From Hetaerina americana (Eukaryota; Arthropoda; Insecta; Odonata; Calopterygidae): DNA of 64,000 nt. The notes beneath the pieces were generated by a model. The model saw nothing but the letters and a program-made list of their open reading frames with translations. It had not been told where the DNA came from and ran no database searches. The stretch lies in assembly GCA_022747635.1 (NCBI GenBank), contig JAKTNV010000005.1, forward strand, positions 84,070,969-84,134,968, written 5' to 3'. Shown piece by piece: positions 43,851-55,269 of this stretch. The first letter of the stretch is position 1. Each line of letters opens with the position of its first letter. A program made the position numbers and the translations under genes.

Positions 43851-45405
43851 AGGTAATCTACCGGTTAAGGTAGGTTTTTGGATGGACATAATTACTAATT
43901 AAAGAATTTGTGACCCCTAGCAAAACACAACATCCTGCTTTACATCAGGTCCCTCTTCAGCTCTGAGTACTTTCTCCCTCCCTTCATCCCGTCCAACATC
44001 CCTATCCCGTTCCTTCCCTTTCCTTGTTTGCCTAACGTTCTCCCCTCAATTACAGTCTTCAGCATCCCGCTGCTGGTCAATACCCCCTTCATCCACTTTT
44101 CCTGCCTCCATAGGATTTCTCCCAGCAAACCCCTCTCTTCATCCACCATACCAAGTACTTCGTTTGTTTTCTTCTCTGTTCATTTCACCTTCTCCATTCT
44201 CCTCCACACCCACATTTCAAAGCCTCCAGTCTACGTCTATCCTCCTGCTTCAATGTCCACGCTTCTCTGCCGTGCATAGTTGCGCTCCATATCAAATTTT
44301 TTACGAGGTTTTTCTTAACATCCTTACTCAACGTCCCTGTCATTAACTCCCTCCTTCTTGTGAAAATCTCTTTACCTAGCGCAATTCTTCTCCGTACGTC
44401 CCTAATACCGTGCTGGTCCAAAACACTTCCCAGATACGTAAACTGTTCCACCTGCCCAAGTTTTTGCCCTCCTATTTTAATGTTAAGCTTAGCCTTTTTC
44501 TTTCTAGAAAATCGCATTACCTTTGTTTTATTAATATTGATTCTCATCCCATACCTGTCGCACTGAATTTCCAATTCACTAAGCAATGCTTGCAGCCCCT
44601 TGGCTGACTGACAAACTAAAGCTTGGTCATCAGCAAACCTAACTGATTTTACGAATTCCCAGCCCACTTTCATTCCTACCTCCAGTTCTTCCCATGCCTC
44701 TTTAATCATTTCCTCTGCATACAGGTAGAACAGCAACGGTGATAATGGGCAACCCTGCCTCACACCTCTTCCTAACACTGCCCAACCGGACTCCCCGTTC
44801 CCCACTCGCACCTGAGCAGTCTGAGACATGTACAGGTTGCGGATTAGCCTCCTTTCCCTCCAATCTATTCCTATTTTCTCCAGAATACTCATTAGTTTTT
44901 CCAAATTCACTCTGTCGAACGCTTTTTCGAAATCTACGAAACAGGCAAATACCTCCTGGTTGTGTTCTATATTCCTCTCGATTAATAATCTCATTACTAC
45001 AATGGCATCACATGTACCTCTCCCCTTCCTAAACCCAAACTGATCATCCCCTAAGTAATCATTGGCCCTACTCTCTATTCTTTTGTCTGCTACCAGGCAC
45101 GACACACGGCCGATTGGGCCAAGCCCCGTAGTTGCCAGGACTCAAAATCTCTGTGCAGTCCATCATTTAAATCTTGGGAGTGATAATGAGTTGGTTTCCC
45201 GTTGCCTTCCTCAATAGTGTGTTTAACGTGACACCATCACTTATTGGCTGCCCCGCTGGGGTCAGACGGCATTACAGCCGCCTCACTGAGGAACAGACGC
45301 TGCGTGGGCTACCTTTTGTTTGGCTACCGCCAGCACAGCTCTAGGGGTCATCGGAACGCACAAGCCCTTCCACCATGCTAAGGTTGTTGTCCGGGGAGGG
45401 GATAT
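43851..45405 (-). mobile_element. RTE-like LINE, internally deleted copy with both ends
   Basis: On the minus strand the putative 5' region (45405-45105, shared with 21935 and 25830) is joined to a reverse transcriptase and then to the family tail, which ends at 43851 (plus strand GGTAATCTACCGGTTAAGGT). The endonuclease is missing. Its ends lie about 10 bp and 5 bp from the two flanking 753-bp mariners. Confidence 0.65.
43940..45105 (-). pseudogene. RTE-like LINE reverse transcriptase and C-terminal domain
   Basis: A 306-codon frame from 45105 encodes NDYLGDDQFGFRKGRGTCDA, CFVDFEKAFDRVN, RGVRQGCPLSPLLFYLYAEE, FVKSVRFADDQALVCQSAKG (catalytic FADD) and YGMRININKTKVMRFSRKKK, then GQVEQFTYLGSVLDQHG, RDVRRRIALGKEIFTRRREL and HGREAWTLKQEDRRRLEA. 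A one-base deletion near 44221 (TTT where other copies have TTTT) shifts the frame at LEAFEMW. Downstream in the other frame a TGG-to-TGA change hits KVKWTE, then MVDEERGLLGEILWRQEKWM to KYSELKRDLM (44149-43940). Catalytic residues are present, but the endonuclease is absent and the reading frame is broken. It is the best reverse transcriptase core of this family in the window. Confidence 0.85.
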
Positions 45406-45410
45406 ATATA

Positions 45411-46162
45411 CGAGGGTCATCCGGAAAGTAGTACCCGTTCGTGAATTAAAGACACAAAAGTAAATATTAACAAACATAAAAAATTTTATTTGAAAGAGGA
45501 TACTTTAAACTACTTCTCAACATAATCTCCAAGCAAATTAAGGCATTTGTCATAACGTGTGACAAGTTTCTGTATTCCTGCTGCATAGTCCTTCGCCGCC
45601 AGCTCATTGAGATACGCGAGGGACCCATCTTGCACAAATTTTTGCATAATGCAGATGGTGTTTAACAATTTCATGAACAATTGTTCGAGAAACATTGGGA
45701 AAATGCTCACAGATGTCATCAATTGTGACGCGCCGATCGTTCCTCACGAATTCGTCAACTGAGCTCACCAGTTGGTCTGTAATGACAGACGGTCTCTCCG
45801 AACGCTCATCGTCGTGTGTGTTCCCCCTCCCCATGTTGAAGTTGCGACACCACCGCCGAACAGACGACTCGTCCATTACATTGTCTCCATACACCTCCTT
45901 TAATTGGCGATGAATATCACATGGGCGAACGTTTCTTGCATTGAGGAATTTAATCACTGCCCTCACTTCACAACTGGCGGCGTTCTCAATTTTTTTAAAC
46001 ATTGTAAACAATCACAGAAACAACACAGGCAATGCTAGCGTCACGCAACTTGGCTCAGAGAAGGCAGACAAGCCACTGAAGCTATCTGACCTCGTCCAGC
46101 GGCTACTCGCGTCATCAGCACTTCATGCGGCACGAACGGGTACTACTTTCCGGATGACCCTC

Positions 46163-46163
<1 letters not shown>
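45411..46163 (-). mobile_element. Mariner, internally deleted 753-bp copy 3
   Basis: Perfect TA duplication at 45409-45410 and 46164-46165. Inverted relative to copy 2. It shares the three diagnostic bases of copies 1 and 4 rather than those of copy 2, and has a few private differences (TGATGACGCG near the 5' end; GAATTAAAG near the 3' end). Confidence 0.95.
45604..46002 (-). pseudogene. Mariner transposase N-terminal fragment, copy 3
   Basis: The 132-residue frame is identical to copy 1 including SERPS in the linker. Two helix-turn-helix units, no catalytic core; tail remnant out of frame to 45510. Confidence 0.85.

Positions 46164-46192
<29 letters not shown>
46164..46192. repeat. (TA)n microsatellite next to mariner copy 3
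   Basis: About 28 bp of TA followed by TTTATTTATTTATTG, the inverted form of the tail at 43010-43040. Confidence 0.95.
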
Positions 46193-46198
<6 letters not shown>

Positions 46199-46890
46199 TT
46201 ATTTATTGTCAAATGAGGAAGCTGGATGGCATTAGCCGACACAAGAATAGACAAACACATAAAAAAGGAAACACATTCATACACATATTCCAACATTTTT
46301 AGTGGCTAAACTACCATCTTCTGCAGGCAGGAGGAACTGAGGAAATAGATGGATAGAGGTCAATATTTGGGCACAATTGAGACCAAATGGTCCCTTCTTC
46401 AATTTCAGGGGAGGAGGAGGATGAATGAGAGGAAGGTGGTGGTTGGGGGGGGGGAGGTGGGGGAAAGTTTAGAAGGGGAAGGTTTAGGAGGGGTTGGATT
46501 GAGATGGAAAATTTTATTAAAGGAGGGGGAATGAAAAATTCTGCAGGATGGGGTGATTACTGCCTGATATTAATCCCAGGGTAATTGCAGACATCTAAAA
46601 GCCATATATACGCCTGTTTTATTGTGTTAAGTTTGAACGGAGAGTTGCAGGGGGGGGAAGGGATGCTGAATTGTAGAAGCTGTAGCAAATTGTCCAAGGG
46701 GGTGTGGTATTTGGAGGTATGATTCAAGATTGGGAGCCCCACAGACAAGGAAGAATGTTTCCAGGAATCTTTGTGGTTATTGATCCTAATATTTAGTGGT
46801 GTGGTACGCAGAGCAATGTAAAAGATAGAGCATAGTTGGAACCTCAGGAGAATTGACCCAAGCCGTGTGATTTTTTTTGGGCACAATATC
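46193..46890 (-). pseudogene. Penelope-like element: GIY-YIG endonuclease end and 3' tail
   Basis: The minus-strand frame 46886-46557 encodes TPLNIRINNHKDSWKHSSLS, VGLPILNHTSKYHTPLDNLL, LKLNTIKQAYIWLL-like sequence (FKLNTIKQAYIWLLDVCNYP) and GINIRQ. This matches the C-terminal half of the GIY-YIG endonuclease domain of Penelope-like elements (R-x-NNH block, then the final A-E/Y-x-W helix and PGIN-x-R). The GIY-YIG motif itself lies upstream and is not recognisable. Downstream there is a C-rich stretch (G-rich on the plus strand at 46390-46560), then the tail GCAGAAGATGGTAGTTTAGC and TAAA repeats that lead into the TA tract and mariner copy 3. Confidence 0.7.
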
Positions 46891-47015
46891 TTCCTGGAAA
46901 ACCAGATGCGTTACAGGGAACAAGGAACTGTCCACCCTTAGTATCGTGCGAATGTATGAATCTCACATGCCATGCTGGGCTTGATATCAGATGAGATCTA
47001 CCCTCACCTATCAAA
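46885..47015 (+). repeat. SINE B body fragment, diverged
   Basis: ATATCTTCCTGGAAAACCAG, ACAGGGAACAAGGAACTGTC, GAATCTCACATGCC and GAGATCTACCCTCACCTATC follow the order of the SINE B body at 5740-5850, but the head and the terminal GATTACTG block are missing. Confidence 0.55.
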
Positions 47016-50000
47016 TAACTTTCTATTTTCCGTGTCCTTGATCTCGTTCCGCGCGCCGTTTGTCTCCACCCGCTTACCTCTTGTGGAGAAACGGAAACTA
47101 TACCGGCTGGTTGGCACAGGGAAGGGAGGGGAAAAGGTGTAATACTATCAAAGAAACCCTTTTAAAGAGGGTTTATCCTTTCGGGGGGCATGTTGAAATG
47201 CCTCTCCACCAAGCCCCCACTCTCTCCCGGATAATTTCTCCCACGCGTGTTCCTCCTCCTTCCCCCCGATCGCTTCTAGTCCTCCACACCACCGCGACTA
47301 AAGGGGTCGCACCCTTATAACCCCACCTGCCTATCCCGTCCCCGCGGCTGCGCCCTCCGACCCTCATATGTTTCTCCTACTCGCGCTCCTCCACCCATGA
47401 TTCCTTAAAGGAGACCCCTCCGCAACCCCTTGCCCTCCGTGGGGGCACAGACGCGAATGGAAGGGCATCCTTCCTCCCTCCGCCCCGAGAAACAATCGCC
47501 CCTTTCCCTTTAATGGTCCACTTCCTGATGCATGTCCGAGAATTTACTCTGGTTAGAACTCTTGCTGCGGTTGGACATGAAAACTGCGTTTTCATCTCCA
47601 ACCGCGGTCTGCTCGAAAGAGAAATTGTGTCTGTTTGTATTTCCTGAGCTTACAGGAAGAAATGAAAATCGAAATTACTTCGTGCATTTGAATTCTTTAT
47701 TGTGAGTGCGTAAATTATCTGAGACACTTATCATTTCTGATCATGTTCAATAAGAAAACTGATGTCCGACTGCTCTAGCGAATGAATTTTGTTGCGTCAC
47801 CGACATTTTATCATAGATATTCAAGACTGAAAATATCGAAATTTTGCCTCTCCGATTGCGTTGAAGTAATTTCAGAATGATGGACTTCCCTTGCCTACAA
47901 GTTATAAAATATAATGACTCGGCTGACTTTGCATAAAAATTGACGCGATCCGTATTAATTGCCAAAGAGCACTGATATCTTTTGCGGCGCAGGTCACCGA
48001 CATCATGGCCCTGATTTCAGAGTTGATGCATCACACTTCCGATTTTAATTCAGTCGCGGATAAGGGTAATCAGGGTATCGCTTGCCAAATGAACGAAAAT
48101 ACAATTTAAAATATTGCATGGAATCTGGACACATTTTTATATTTATGGAACCTTCGTAAATAAATAATATTAATACGTTTTAATTATCGTAAGAATAGTA
48201 ATGACAATCAGATTTACCGCACCTCTTGCTTTAAAATAGGCGCTGAAAACTCATGCTTAACACCTTATTCTACATAATATTGTCAAGCGGAGAATTTAGA
48301 TTAAATTAATAATACATATAATTAAAAACATCTTCAGGATCTTATTCAGTTCAAATTCACTCACACGCTAATACCACTTGTCTTTTGGATACAGTGGGTA
48401 CAGAATTCGAGGCGCACGTTTGCTTTTGAGGCTGTGGTCTCAGCAGTTGAGGCCGGGGTTGGGAGTTCCCGGCTCCTTCCCCGAAACCATTCCCCCCCCT
48501 CTCCTTCCCTTGTCACCCCTGCACCCGTCCTGAAGAAGATGGAGGTGGAAGAGTAGTTGAAGATCGTGGGGCGGCGGTACGTCGCCCCACCGTATCCTCC
48601 CCATCAGGCACTTAAACATCGTTGTTCACCTCGTTGCCAGGAAAGGCTGTATCTTTTGTCAAGTAGTTCAGGATTTAGGCATGAGTTATACAATCACACA
48701 ATCACGGGTCATCCATCCGAGAATTGCGTTTTAGCAGTTCTCCAAACTAACCAGTCGCCATCTGCCTCTCTCTTCCTTCCATCGTATCTCCTTGCGTAGA
48801 CATTTTCCGTCCATTGGTTCTTGTGGTTCATCCACGATTTTCCTCTGTACATTTTCCCCTCCATGTTGGGATAATTAAATAATGCACTTTCCGAACATAA
48901 TTCATGGCAACAATGGTAAGTATAATAGAGTTTCAGATAAACAAGATGGCGTGTTTCAGGAAAAGCATTTTCTATACGTACACATTTCAACTGTCGAGGA
49001 ATGTGAAATTAAAGTTGTGAAAACTTCCCAAAAAATCGGTTTCTTTCTTTCCTTTGAGAAACTAGAGCTCGGTCTCAATTTATTTAAACTTTTTTTACTT
49101 GGTTATAATTACTGATAATAATAATGCGAGTTATATCCATGACAACAGTGTCAACAAATACAGAATTCCAAATAAGCATAAGGTCGCGTTTCAGGAACGG
49201 TATCGTGTATGCAAAGTTATTTAACAAGTGTACGCAATTTCTTAAAGCAGCACCAAAAAAATGTTCATACATTTTAGATGCAGGAGTAATAAAATAGGTT
49301 TGCATCGGACCGTATGTTTATCGTTATGCATAACACAAAATGTTCATATTCTTACCTTCTTACCCCTTTTAACTTTCATATACGAGTCGAATAGCAGTTG
49401 GCGCAATTAAATCGAATAGCAAGCATGATTCCAGAATTAAAACAATGCTGAAATTATTAATTTAAAAATATAAAATGCCGTGGCTGAAAATATCCAGTAA
49501 ACCATCTAGTATCGTATTTCCAGTCGATTTTTCATTTCTCTTCCAGTTTATTTCTCTTTTCTTCTGGTAAGTTTTCTACTTCGGCTTTTCTCTTTGATGT
49601 ACTCCTCTATTTGTCACTCCGTTGTATTTTCATCGTCCTGCGGCAGCACTTTCTTTCCAATGCCTGTATTTTCTTTTCTCTGTTACGTCTTTCTTTTTGA
49701 AAATGCTTTTTTTAACAAGAAAAATTCTCCACATAATGTCACTCCTTCTATAACATTTTCCTTTAAAACATATTCTATACATGTGAAGCCATGTATTCGT
49801 AAAGCCAACGAAAAAAATAGCAATGTCCCAAAAATCCGCCACCGTCTTAATTTTACTTCGCAGAATATTCAGGAGGAAATATATGGAGTGTCTGAGGTTA
49901 TCCTGAATGATTATAGTGTCAATCATAGGTTTTGGGTATCGTGTGGAAATCACAGATGGCACGAGAAATCAAATATTTTTTCCCCGTGGAATCATGATGC

Positions 50001-50640
50001 ATGGAATCAATGGAGGATTGTTGATAAGGGGATATGAATGCGAAATTAATTTTTTTTTACGGATTGCTGTTATGGGACCCTCGAAATCCGGCCCTATCGC
50101 TTTCTGGTGGCACTTGTCCGAAAACTAATTCATTCATTTCCCATTTCGCCCTCTTGATTTTAATATCCTTAGCCAGTCATTCATATTCAGTCTGGCGTAG
50201 CTCTTCGTCATGGGAAGCGGCAAATGTGAGCCTCTTTGCGTCGCGTCGCTTTAAAAGGGCTCACGCCATTATTTTATCTGTGCCAACCGTTGATTAAACA
50301 TAGATTTAAAATGGACAGGGATACGGAAGAGGCGCTTCCATTCGCCGACGGTGAAAAATGAGTGGTGGGGCTGATTTCGATCACGTGAATCACTTTTTGA
50401 GTGTCTTGCGGTGGGGGGAAAGGAACCTTTTTCAAAAACTATCGCCTTTATCAGATTAATGACCGCGAATCGCTGATGCCCTTCTCGCCAAATTAAAAGC
50501 ATTTGAGAGATCTATGGGGCTAACCTTTAATTGTACAAAAAATATGGCGAGTTTCGGCTTAGAAATCCAATCAAACCCTTATCGTGTTTCTGAGTAGGTA
50601 TGCACATCCGTGTTGGCATAAACATGTATGTATGTATATC
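47016..50640. other. Unassigned 3.6-kb stretch
   Basis: 47040-47530 and 48440-48640 are GC-rich and contain C-runs; the rest is AT-rich. Open frames such as 49594-50037 (147 codons) show no domain and no codon-quality signs. Apart from the hairpin at 47567 nothing is supported. Confidence 0.35.
47567..47605. repeat. 18-bp-stem hairpin
   Basis: GCGGTTGGACATGAAAAC, loop TGC, GTTTTCATCTCCAACCGC: 17 of 18 positions pair with a three-base loop. Not part of any recognised element. Confidence 0.8.
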
Positions 50641-50703
50641 TATATCGAACCCGAGCCCTCCAGTCAGTAGTCCAGTACTCTACCCCTGGACTACCGCGAC
50701 CGA
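50641..50703 (-). repeat. SINE B head, 5' part only
   Basis: Minus strand reads GCGGTAGTCCAGGGGTAGAG and GGAGGGCTCGGGTTCGATA, breaking off within the B box into short TA/TG repeats on the left. Confidence 0.65.
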
Positions 50704-50797
50704 TATATATATATATGTATATATATATGTATATATATATATGTATATATGTATATATGTATATATATATGTATATATGTATATATGTATATATGTA

Positions 50798-50852
<55 letters not shown>
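50704..50852. repeat. TA/GTATATAT compound microsatellite
   Basis: About 150 bp: first GTATATATAT units with regularly placed G, then pure TA from about 50810. Long YI-repeat open frames over it on both strands are artefacts of the repeat. Confidence 0.95.
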
Positions 50853-50855
<3 letters not shown>

Positions 50856-50884
50856 CGCCATCTCTTGGCCAAAGAATCGGGGCT

Positions 50885-51165
50885 CTTGATTGCGTAAAGC
50901 ATCGCAGATCTCAGTGTAAATGACGTTTCCTGGGTAGTTCAAGTGGTTAAGAGCCTCCGCCCGGCAAGTGGAAAGATCCGGAGTTCAAATCCCGGTCTCG
51001 GAAATATTTTTACATTCGTGATCTGCTTGATTCCAACTTCCCCACCCCTCCTGTGTTCGTCCTTTATGTGTGTTCCTATCCCTTTTCCTTATATCTGTTT
51101 CTTTATAAATGAGTATTTGTTTGCCGTTTGGCGGGATTTCGTGTTTGAATGTGTATTAGGCCAAT
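50885..51165 (+). repeat. SINE C, near full-length copy
   Basis: Leader GCGTAAAGCATCGCAGATCT, then tRNA-like head with A box TAGTTCAAGTGG (about 50935) and B box GAGTTCAAATCC (about 50981), then body CATTCGTGATCTGCTTGATT, CCCACCCCTCCTGTGTTCGT and tail GTTTGCCGTTTGGCGGGATT. The head can fold like a tRNA with TTTCC pairing GGAAA, but the leader and long body show it is a SINE rather than a tRNA gene. Confidence 0.8.
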
Positions 51166-51299
51166 TCAGGTCAGACTGCAGTCTGTTTTACCTTTCTAGT
51201 TTCTATGTGACTAAAACGAGAGGTGTTGCGTTTGTTTGCGTTTAGTCGTTACGCAGGAGCAGCGGTACGTGTCTTAACCTGTTCGTCACCGCGGGCGAC

Positions 51300-51430
51300 G
51301 ACAGCAATGAAGGAGCTAGAGGAACAGCGTGTGTGCGTGAAATTTTGTTTCAAACTTGCCAAAAGTGCTACGGAGACATTTGGAATGATTCAAACTTGCT
51401 GGTCCTCTCGCGATTCTGCCGCTAATTTGA
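51300..51430 (+). pseudogene. Mariner-type transposase N-terminal scrap
   Basis: MKELEEQRVCVKFCFKLAKS and ATETFGMIQTCWSSRDSAAN from about 51306 match the N-terminal helix-turn-helix start of the 558-bp mariner type (compare MPKFLEQRYSIKFAVKLGKS). No terminal repeats recognised; the frame then runs into unrelated sequence. Confidence 0.6.
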
Positions 51431-51689
51431 TATTATCTTCAAACCAGAGTGAGTTACTTTCTTTGTCATTCGATCTATACTCCTTTGATGCCCAATACAT
51501 GTGCTTCTTTCATTGGCTGCTCTATATACAGGTATATCGAAGAGTTCACCCGAAGTCTGGAGTCTGACCTGAAAGAAACCTAGAGAAAGGCCGAAAGCTT
51601 AAATTATCTGCAATGTGAGTGCCCTTGAACGTATCTCTATTTATATTGTTTGTGAGCTTTGTGCCGTCTAAAAGGTTGCTTTTGGTTAA

Positions 51690-51838
51690 TTATTTTTTTC
51701 TCAGAAAGAGCTAGTACCCGAAAAGTCACTGCTTTGGTGAAGCTGAGCGTGCTCAGGACGGGTACCCGGGAATCGAACCTTGCCCTTAATCAGTATCAAA
51801 TACTGTGCTCCTGGACAACTGCGACCCGTTCATATATA
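51690..51838 (-). repeat. SINE B, 5' half
   Basis: Minus strand: GTCGCAGTTGTCCAGGAGCA (A box region), GGTTCGATTCCCGGGTACCC (B box), then GTGACTTTTCGGGTACTAGC of the body. Confidence 0.7.
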
Positions 51839-52002
51839 TAGAGTTCATTTTCTCCGTTTGGAAAGTTGGTTCGGCCACCGAAAATTCGGAATACGTGTGA
51901 GTCTCATTTGCGTGTGTTTCTCTGTGTTTTTGTTCATTAGCGCTATCTCGCTTCTTCGTGTACATTATTATTCACATCTGTGAATCTTTTCTTCAAGAGA
52001 TA

Positions 52003-52108
<106 letters not shown>

Positions 52109-52117
52109 TATATTGTA

Positions 52118-52165
52118 GCTATGTCCATCCAAAAACCTACCTTAACCGGTAGATTACCTAATAAT
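52118..52165 (+). repeat. Solo 3' tail of the RTE-like LINE (about 45 bp)
   Basis: ATGTCCATCCAAAAACCTAC, CTTAACCGGTAGATTACC and TAATAATAATAA: the complete terminal block of the family without any upstream LINE sequence. Confidence 0.75.
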
Positions 52166-54289
52166 AATAATTATATATAGCCGCATTACTCATTTATATA
52201 TCAAACCTGTGAAATAACCTAATTTATTGACAGGGTGATTTCAGTATCCATAAAATAAACGAGATTTTTGGGGACTTTAAAGGAATAAGATTTTGTGACA
52301 AAATGCCTTACATAATAAATGTTTGTAAAAACATTTTATTAATTTGGTTCATTCTCACTGTTCTGTAATATAGAATATCGACTGAATTTTTGGGGTGGAT
52401 ATTGAAAAAACTTGCCAATGCATGCTTATCGAGTGGTTCGAGAATTCCAGCCAAAAATATCATTTCGAGTTCTCCGAGAACATACGCAGGGATTCCTTTT
52501 CTGACCATCAAACATTATTTTCACGTTAACCGTTGTTTCGAGTAAGTAAATAAAATATTGAACGAAAAATATAAGTTGAACTACTAGCATAGGCACCGGA
52601 ATGGGACGTGCCGTAAGCCAATGCATCCTTTTATTCTTTTAGATGTTTTCCGCTAAAGTAGTTTAAGTCTTGAATGTAAACTTTGTCCTCCCAGCCTCTC
52701 CCAATCTTGACTATCAGGTAATAATGCGACGCTTTATGTTCGTTCGTAACGATTCTTTACGAGACAGGCACCGTATCCCATTTAGAGTCCCAAATTTAAG
52801 AGCCTTCCTTTTCGCAGGGTTCAGAATGCTCGTTCTAGGGTATTTTTCAAGATTGAGTGTTACCATGGCGATAGGACGTTGCATAGGGACACTTTGAGGA
52901 GAAGATGAAGGAAAATAAAAAATTCTCTCGAAATGACGAGGCGTGATGACTTGTTTTTTCCTCGAGGAATCGTGATGATTGAAAAAAACAGGGATTAAGT
53001 TAGGCGCAATAGCTATTTCAGAGAAAGGCTAAGTCTAGACCTATTACGTAGGTCTTTGTCTTTTTGCCTCGACGGGCGTTTGATGAGATCTGGAAAATTA
53101 TACGGGGAATACTTACTTAGCCTTGATTCTACCCTTTACCCCCGGTGACCTCTCGCGGTGTGGACGGAGATGTATTGCTATGCGTCACTATTTCAGTCAA
53201 CGTCAGATTGCTCGACTTTAACTCAACCCTCCGATATTCCCTTTCTGGTGAGGATTCTTGAGATGTCTTTTTCTCAAAGCTATATTCCAATTTACAGGTC
53301 TGTGAAATTTGCACATACGCTGTCGAAATATTGTAGCACTGTAGTGATCTTGTTTAAATTACGCAGAATGCGAATTTGAAAGTTCATAATATATTTAAGA
53401 CCCTTTTTTAGAAGATTTGTAAATCGAAATGTAGCTTTGAGATATCTCATTCGTCCCACGTCCATATTTACCTTGTCAACACGTATTTTTCCCTCGGTCT
53501 TGCTCATTGGAGTTAAACATGATGTACACACTGATAAAAATTTGACACTGTAACTCTGAGGAATTGTAAATTATCTATTGAGCAGTGTAAATCCGTTGAG
53601 CAGTGTAAATTCTTCTCTGTTCGTGGTTTTAACCTATTTCATGGATTACGTGCATACATTTTTTTGAAATACTAAAAATATGAGTTTTTTCAAGATATTG
53701 ATGTTAAAAAATATTTATGAAGGTTTATTAATCTCATGAATATTTGAACCACTACATCGAAAATGATAGTTACCAATTCTGTCGACAGAAAAGGTTTTTT
53801 AAATTAATGTAATTCATTTTGTTGCATTCGACCAGCTTGGGGCCTTGAACAATTAATATATAGTGATTTAATTTCCTCTCCAAATTTTTCCCGTCACTTG
53901 TGTTTGTAGCTGAGCATCAATTATTATTCATATATCAAAAACTATTAAGAAATATTTACAAAGGTGTCCAGGCGACAGGGAAAACCAGGAAATCAGGGAA
54001 AAGTCAGGGAAATCGGTGCGACATGGAATGATCTGGGGGAAGGTGAATGATTGTTTCCTCTTTGGATGCAAAATAATTATTTTGAAATGGATTTCAAATA
54101 ATTATTTACCGTAAAATATTACTCAAGGTTAAAAAAATATGATTTTTTAGTGAGATAGACAGTGAGAGGCCCAAAAATACATGGTTTGTATATAAACTAT
54201 CGGGAAAAGTTTCTGAAAAATAGATTCATATGAAATACTAATACACTGCCTCAAAGTTTTTCAGATTGCATCCCTTGAGCGTCGACACA
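52166..54289. other. Mostly unassigned; small SINE A-like scrap at 52225-52320
   Basis: 52245-52310 (GATTTTTGGGGACTTTAAAG, GTGACAAAATGCCTTAC) resembles the SINE A flank near 19380. The rest has no recognised coding region; open frames at 52426-52897 lack domains. Confidence 0.3.
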
Positions 54290-54720
54290 ATTTTGCCATC
54301 GGCTTTTCCACAACTCGAAGGCTCCCTAGTAGGCGAATTTCGGAATGTCCTTAAGGGTATGCGTTTAAGCTTCTTTGACAATACTTAGGGTCCCATGGTG
54401 GTGTCCTTTGAGGAAGCGAGGATTTCACATTTGGGGATAGAAAATAGTCTACTGGTGCCAAATCGGGACTGTTAGGGGGTTGGGGAATCGTCGCGATGAC
54501 GTTGCAAAAGGTCTTCACAAGCGGACATTTCGACTCTACTCTTCAGACCGTCCGTCGAAGACCCGCGGGTTGAATTTAGCGTAGATTTTTCGCATCGTCA
54601 AATTTTCTGTGATAATGATGTGCACTGTCATCTTATCGATGCCAATACGATCTGCGCGCACGCTAAAACGACGGTCTGAATTCATTACTTCACGCACACT
54701 TGAGGAAAAAATTGGAACCG
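54290..54720 (-). pseudogene. Mariner-type transposase remnant (fifth type)
   Basis: The minus strand near 54480-54300 encodes PDLAPVDYFLSPNVKSSLPQ followed by TPPWDPKYCQRSLNAYP, across a few stops. SPDLAPVDYF is the third catalytic block of mariner-type enzymes with its final aspartate kept. The right part (to 54720) is antisense to the region upstream of that block. No intact frame or terminal repeat was found. Confidence 0.6.
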
Positions 54721-55269
54721 ATACCTTTTAATACGAACCTCATATAAATCTCGTAGTTCATAATTATAATAATAACATTTTCTAAATGAGGAACTTTGTC
54801 GGTATCGTCCATCTTTATCAAAATTTTTAAACTTATTTTCGCACAACTTATTATTTTAAATCTTATTAAAATCAATGGATAAAATATTGGTGGGAATATG
54901 AAGATTGCGAGAGATTACTGTTCCGGATTCGTCTGTTATTTTTGACAAAACCATTGAATAGAAGCCAAGAATTCCCACCACACGACGCCTGATAAATGCC
55001 TTTTCACATGTAGTCGCACCATGAGTGAGGAAAAATGTGCACGATCCAAGGAATCGAACCCAGAGCCTCCCATCCCCCACGCCCACGGGGGCGGCGGTAC
55101 ACATGCATTCGGCGGCCCGACCTCAGCGATCGAAGGGAAGCAGAGGGGATCGGGACAGGTGCTGCCTCCCCGTGAAGTGGAAGGGGTGGTTGCGTGTGTG
55201 TATGTGGCGGGGGCTTAGGAGGAGGGTCGCGGCGAAGGGGAGGGAGTTAGCCCCCGTAGCATTGAATAG

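Noticed and set aside
43087..46163. Composite transposon with two inverted mariners carrying a LINE as cargo
   Set aside because: The Penelope-like tails outside both mariners are also duplicated, and both mariners have their own TA-type flanks, so joint movement is not supported.
42863..46355. Simple single-step inverted duplication of tail plus mariner
   Set aside because: Three diagnostic bases group mariner copy 3 with copies 1 and 4, not with its inverted partner copy 2.
49594..50037. 147-codon open frame
   Set aside because: No domain, no splice context, biased composition from T-rich DNA; could not be distinguished from chance.
50926..51006. Candidate genuine tRNA gene
   Set aside because: A second copy at 59470 shares the same leader and long body, which identifies a SINE; the anticodon loop is not convincing.
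55030..55110. Inverted tRNA-like B box (GGAATCGAACCCAGAG) in GC-rich DNA
   Set aside because: No matching A box or SINE body found; too short to annotate.
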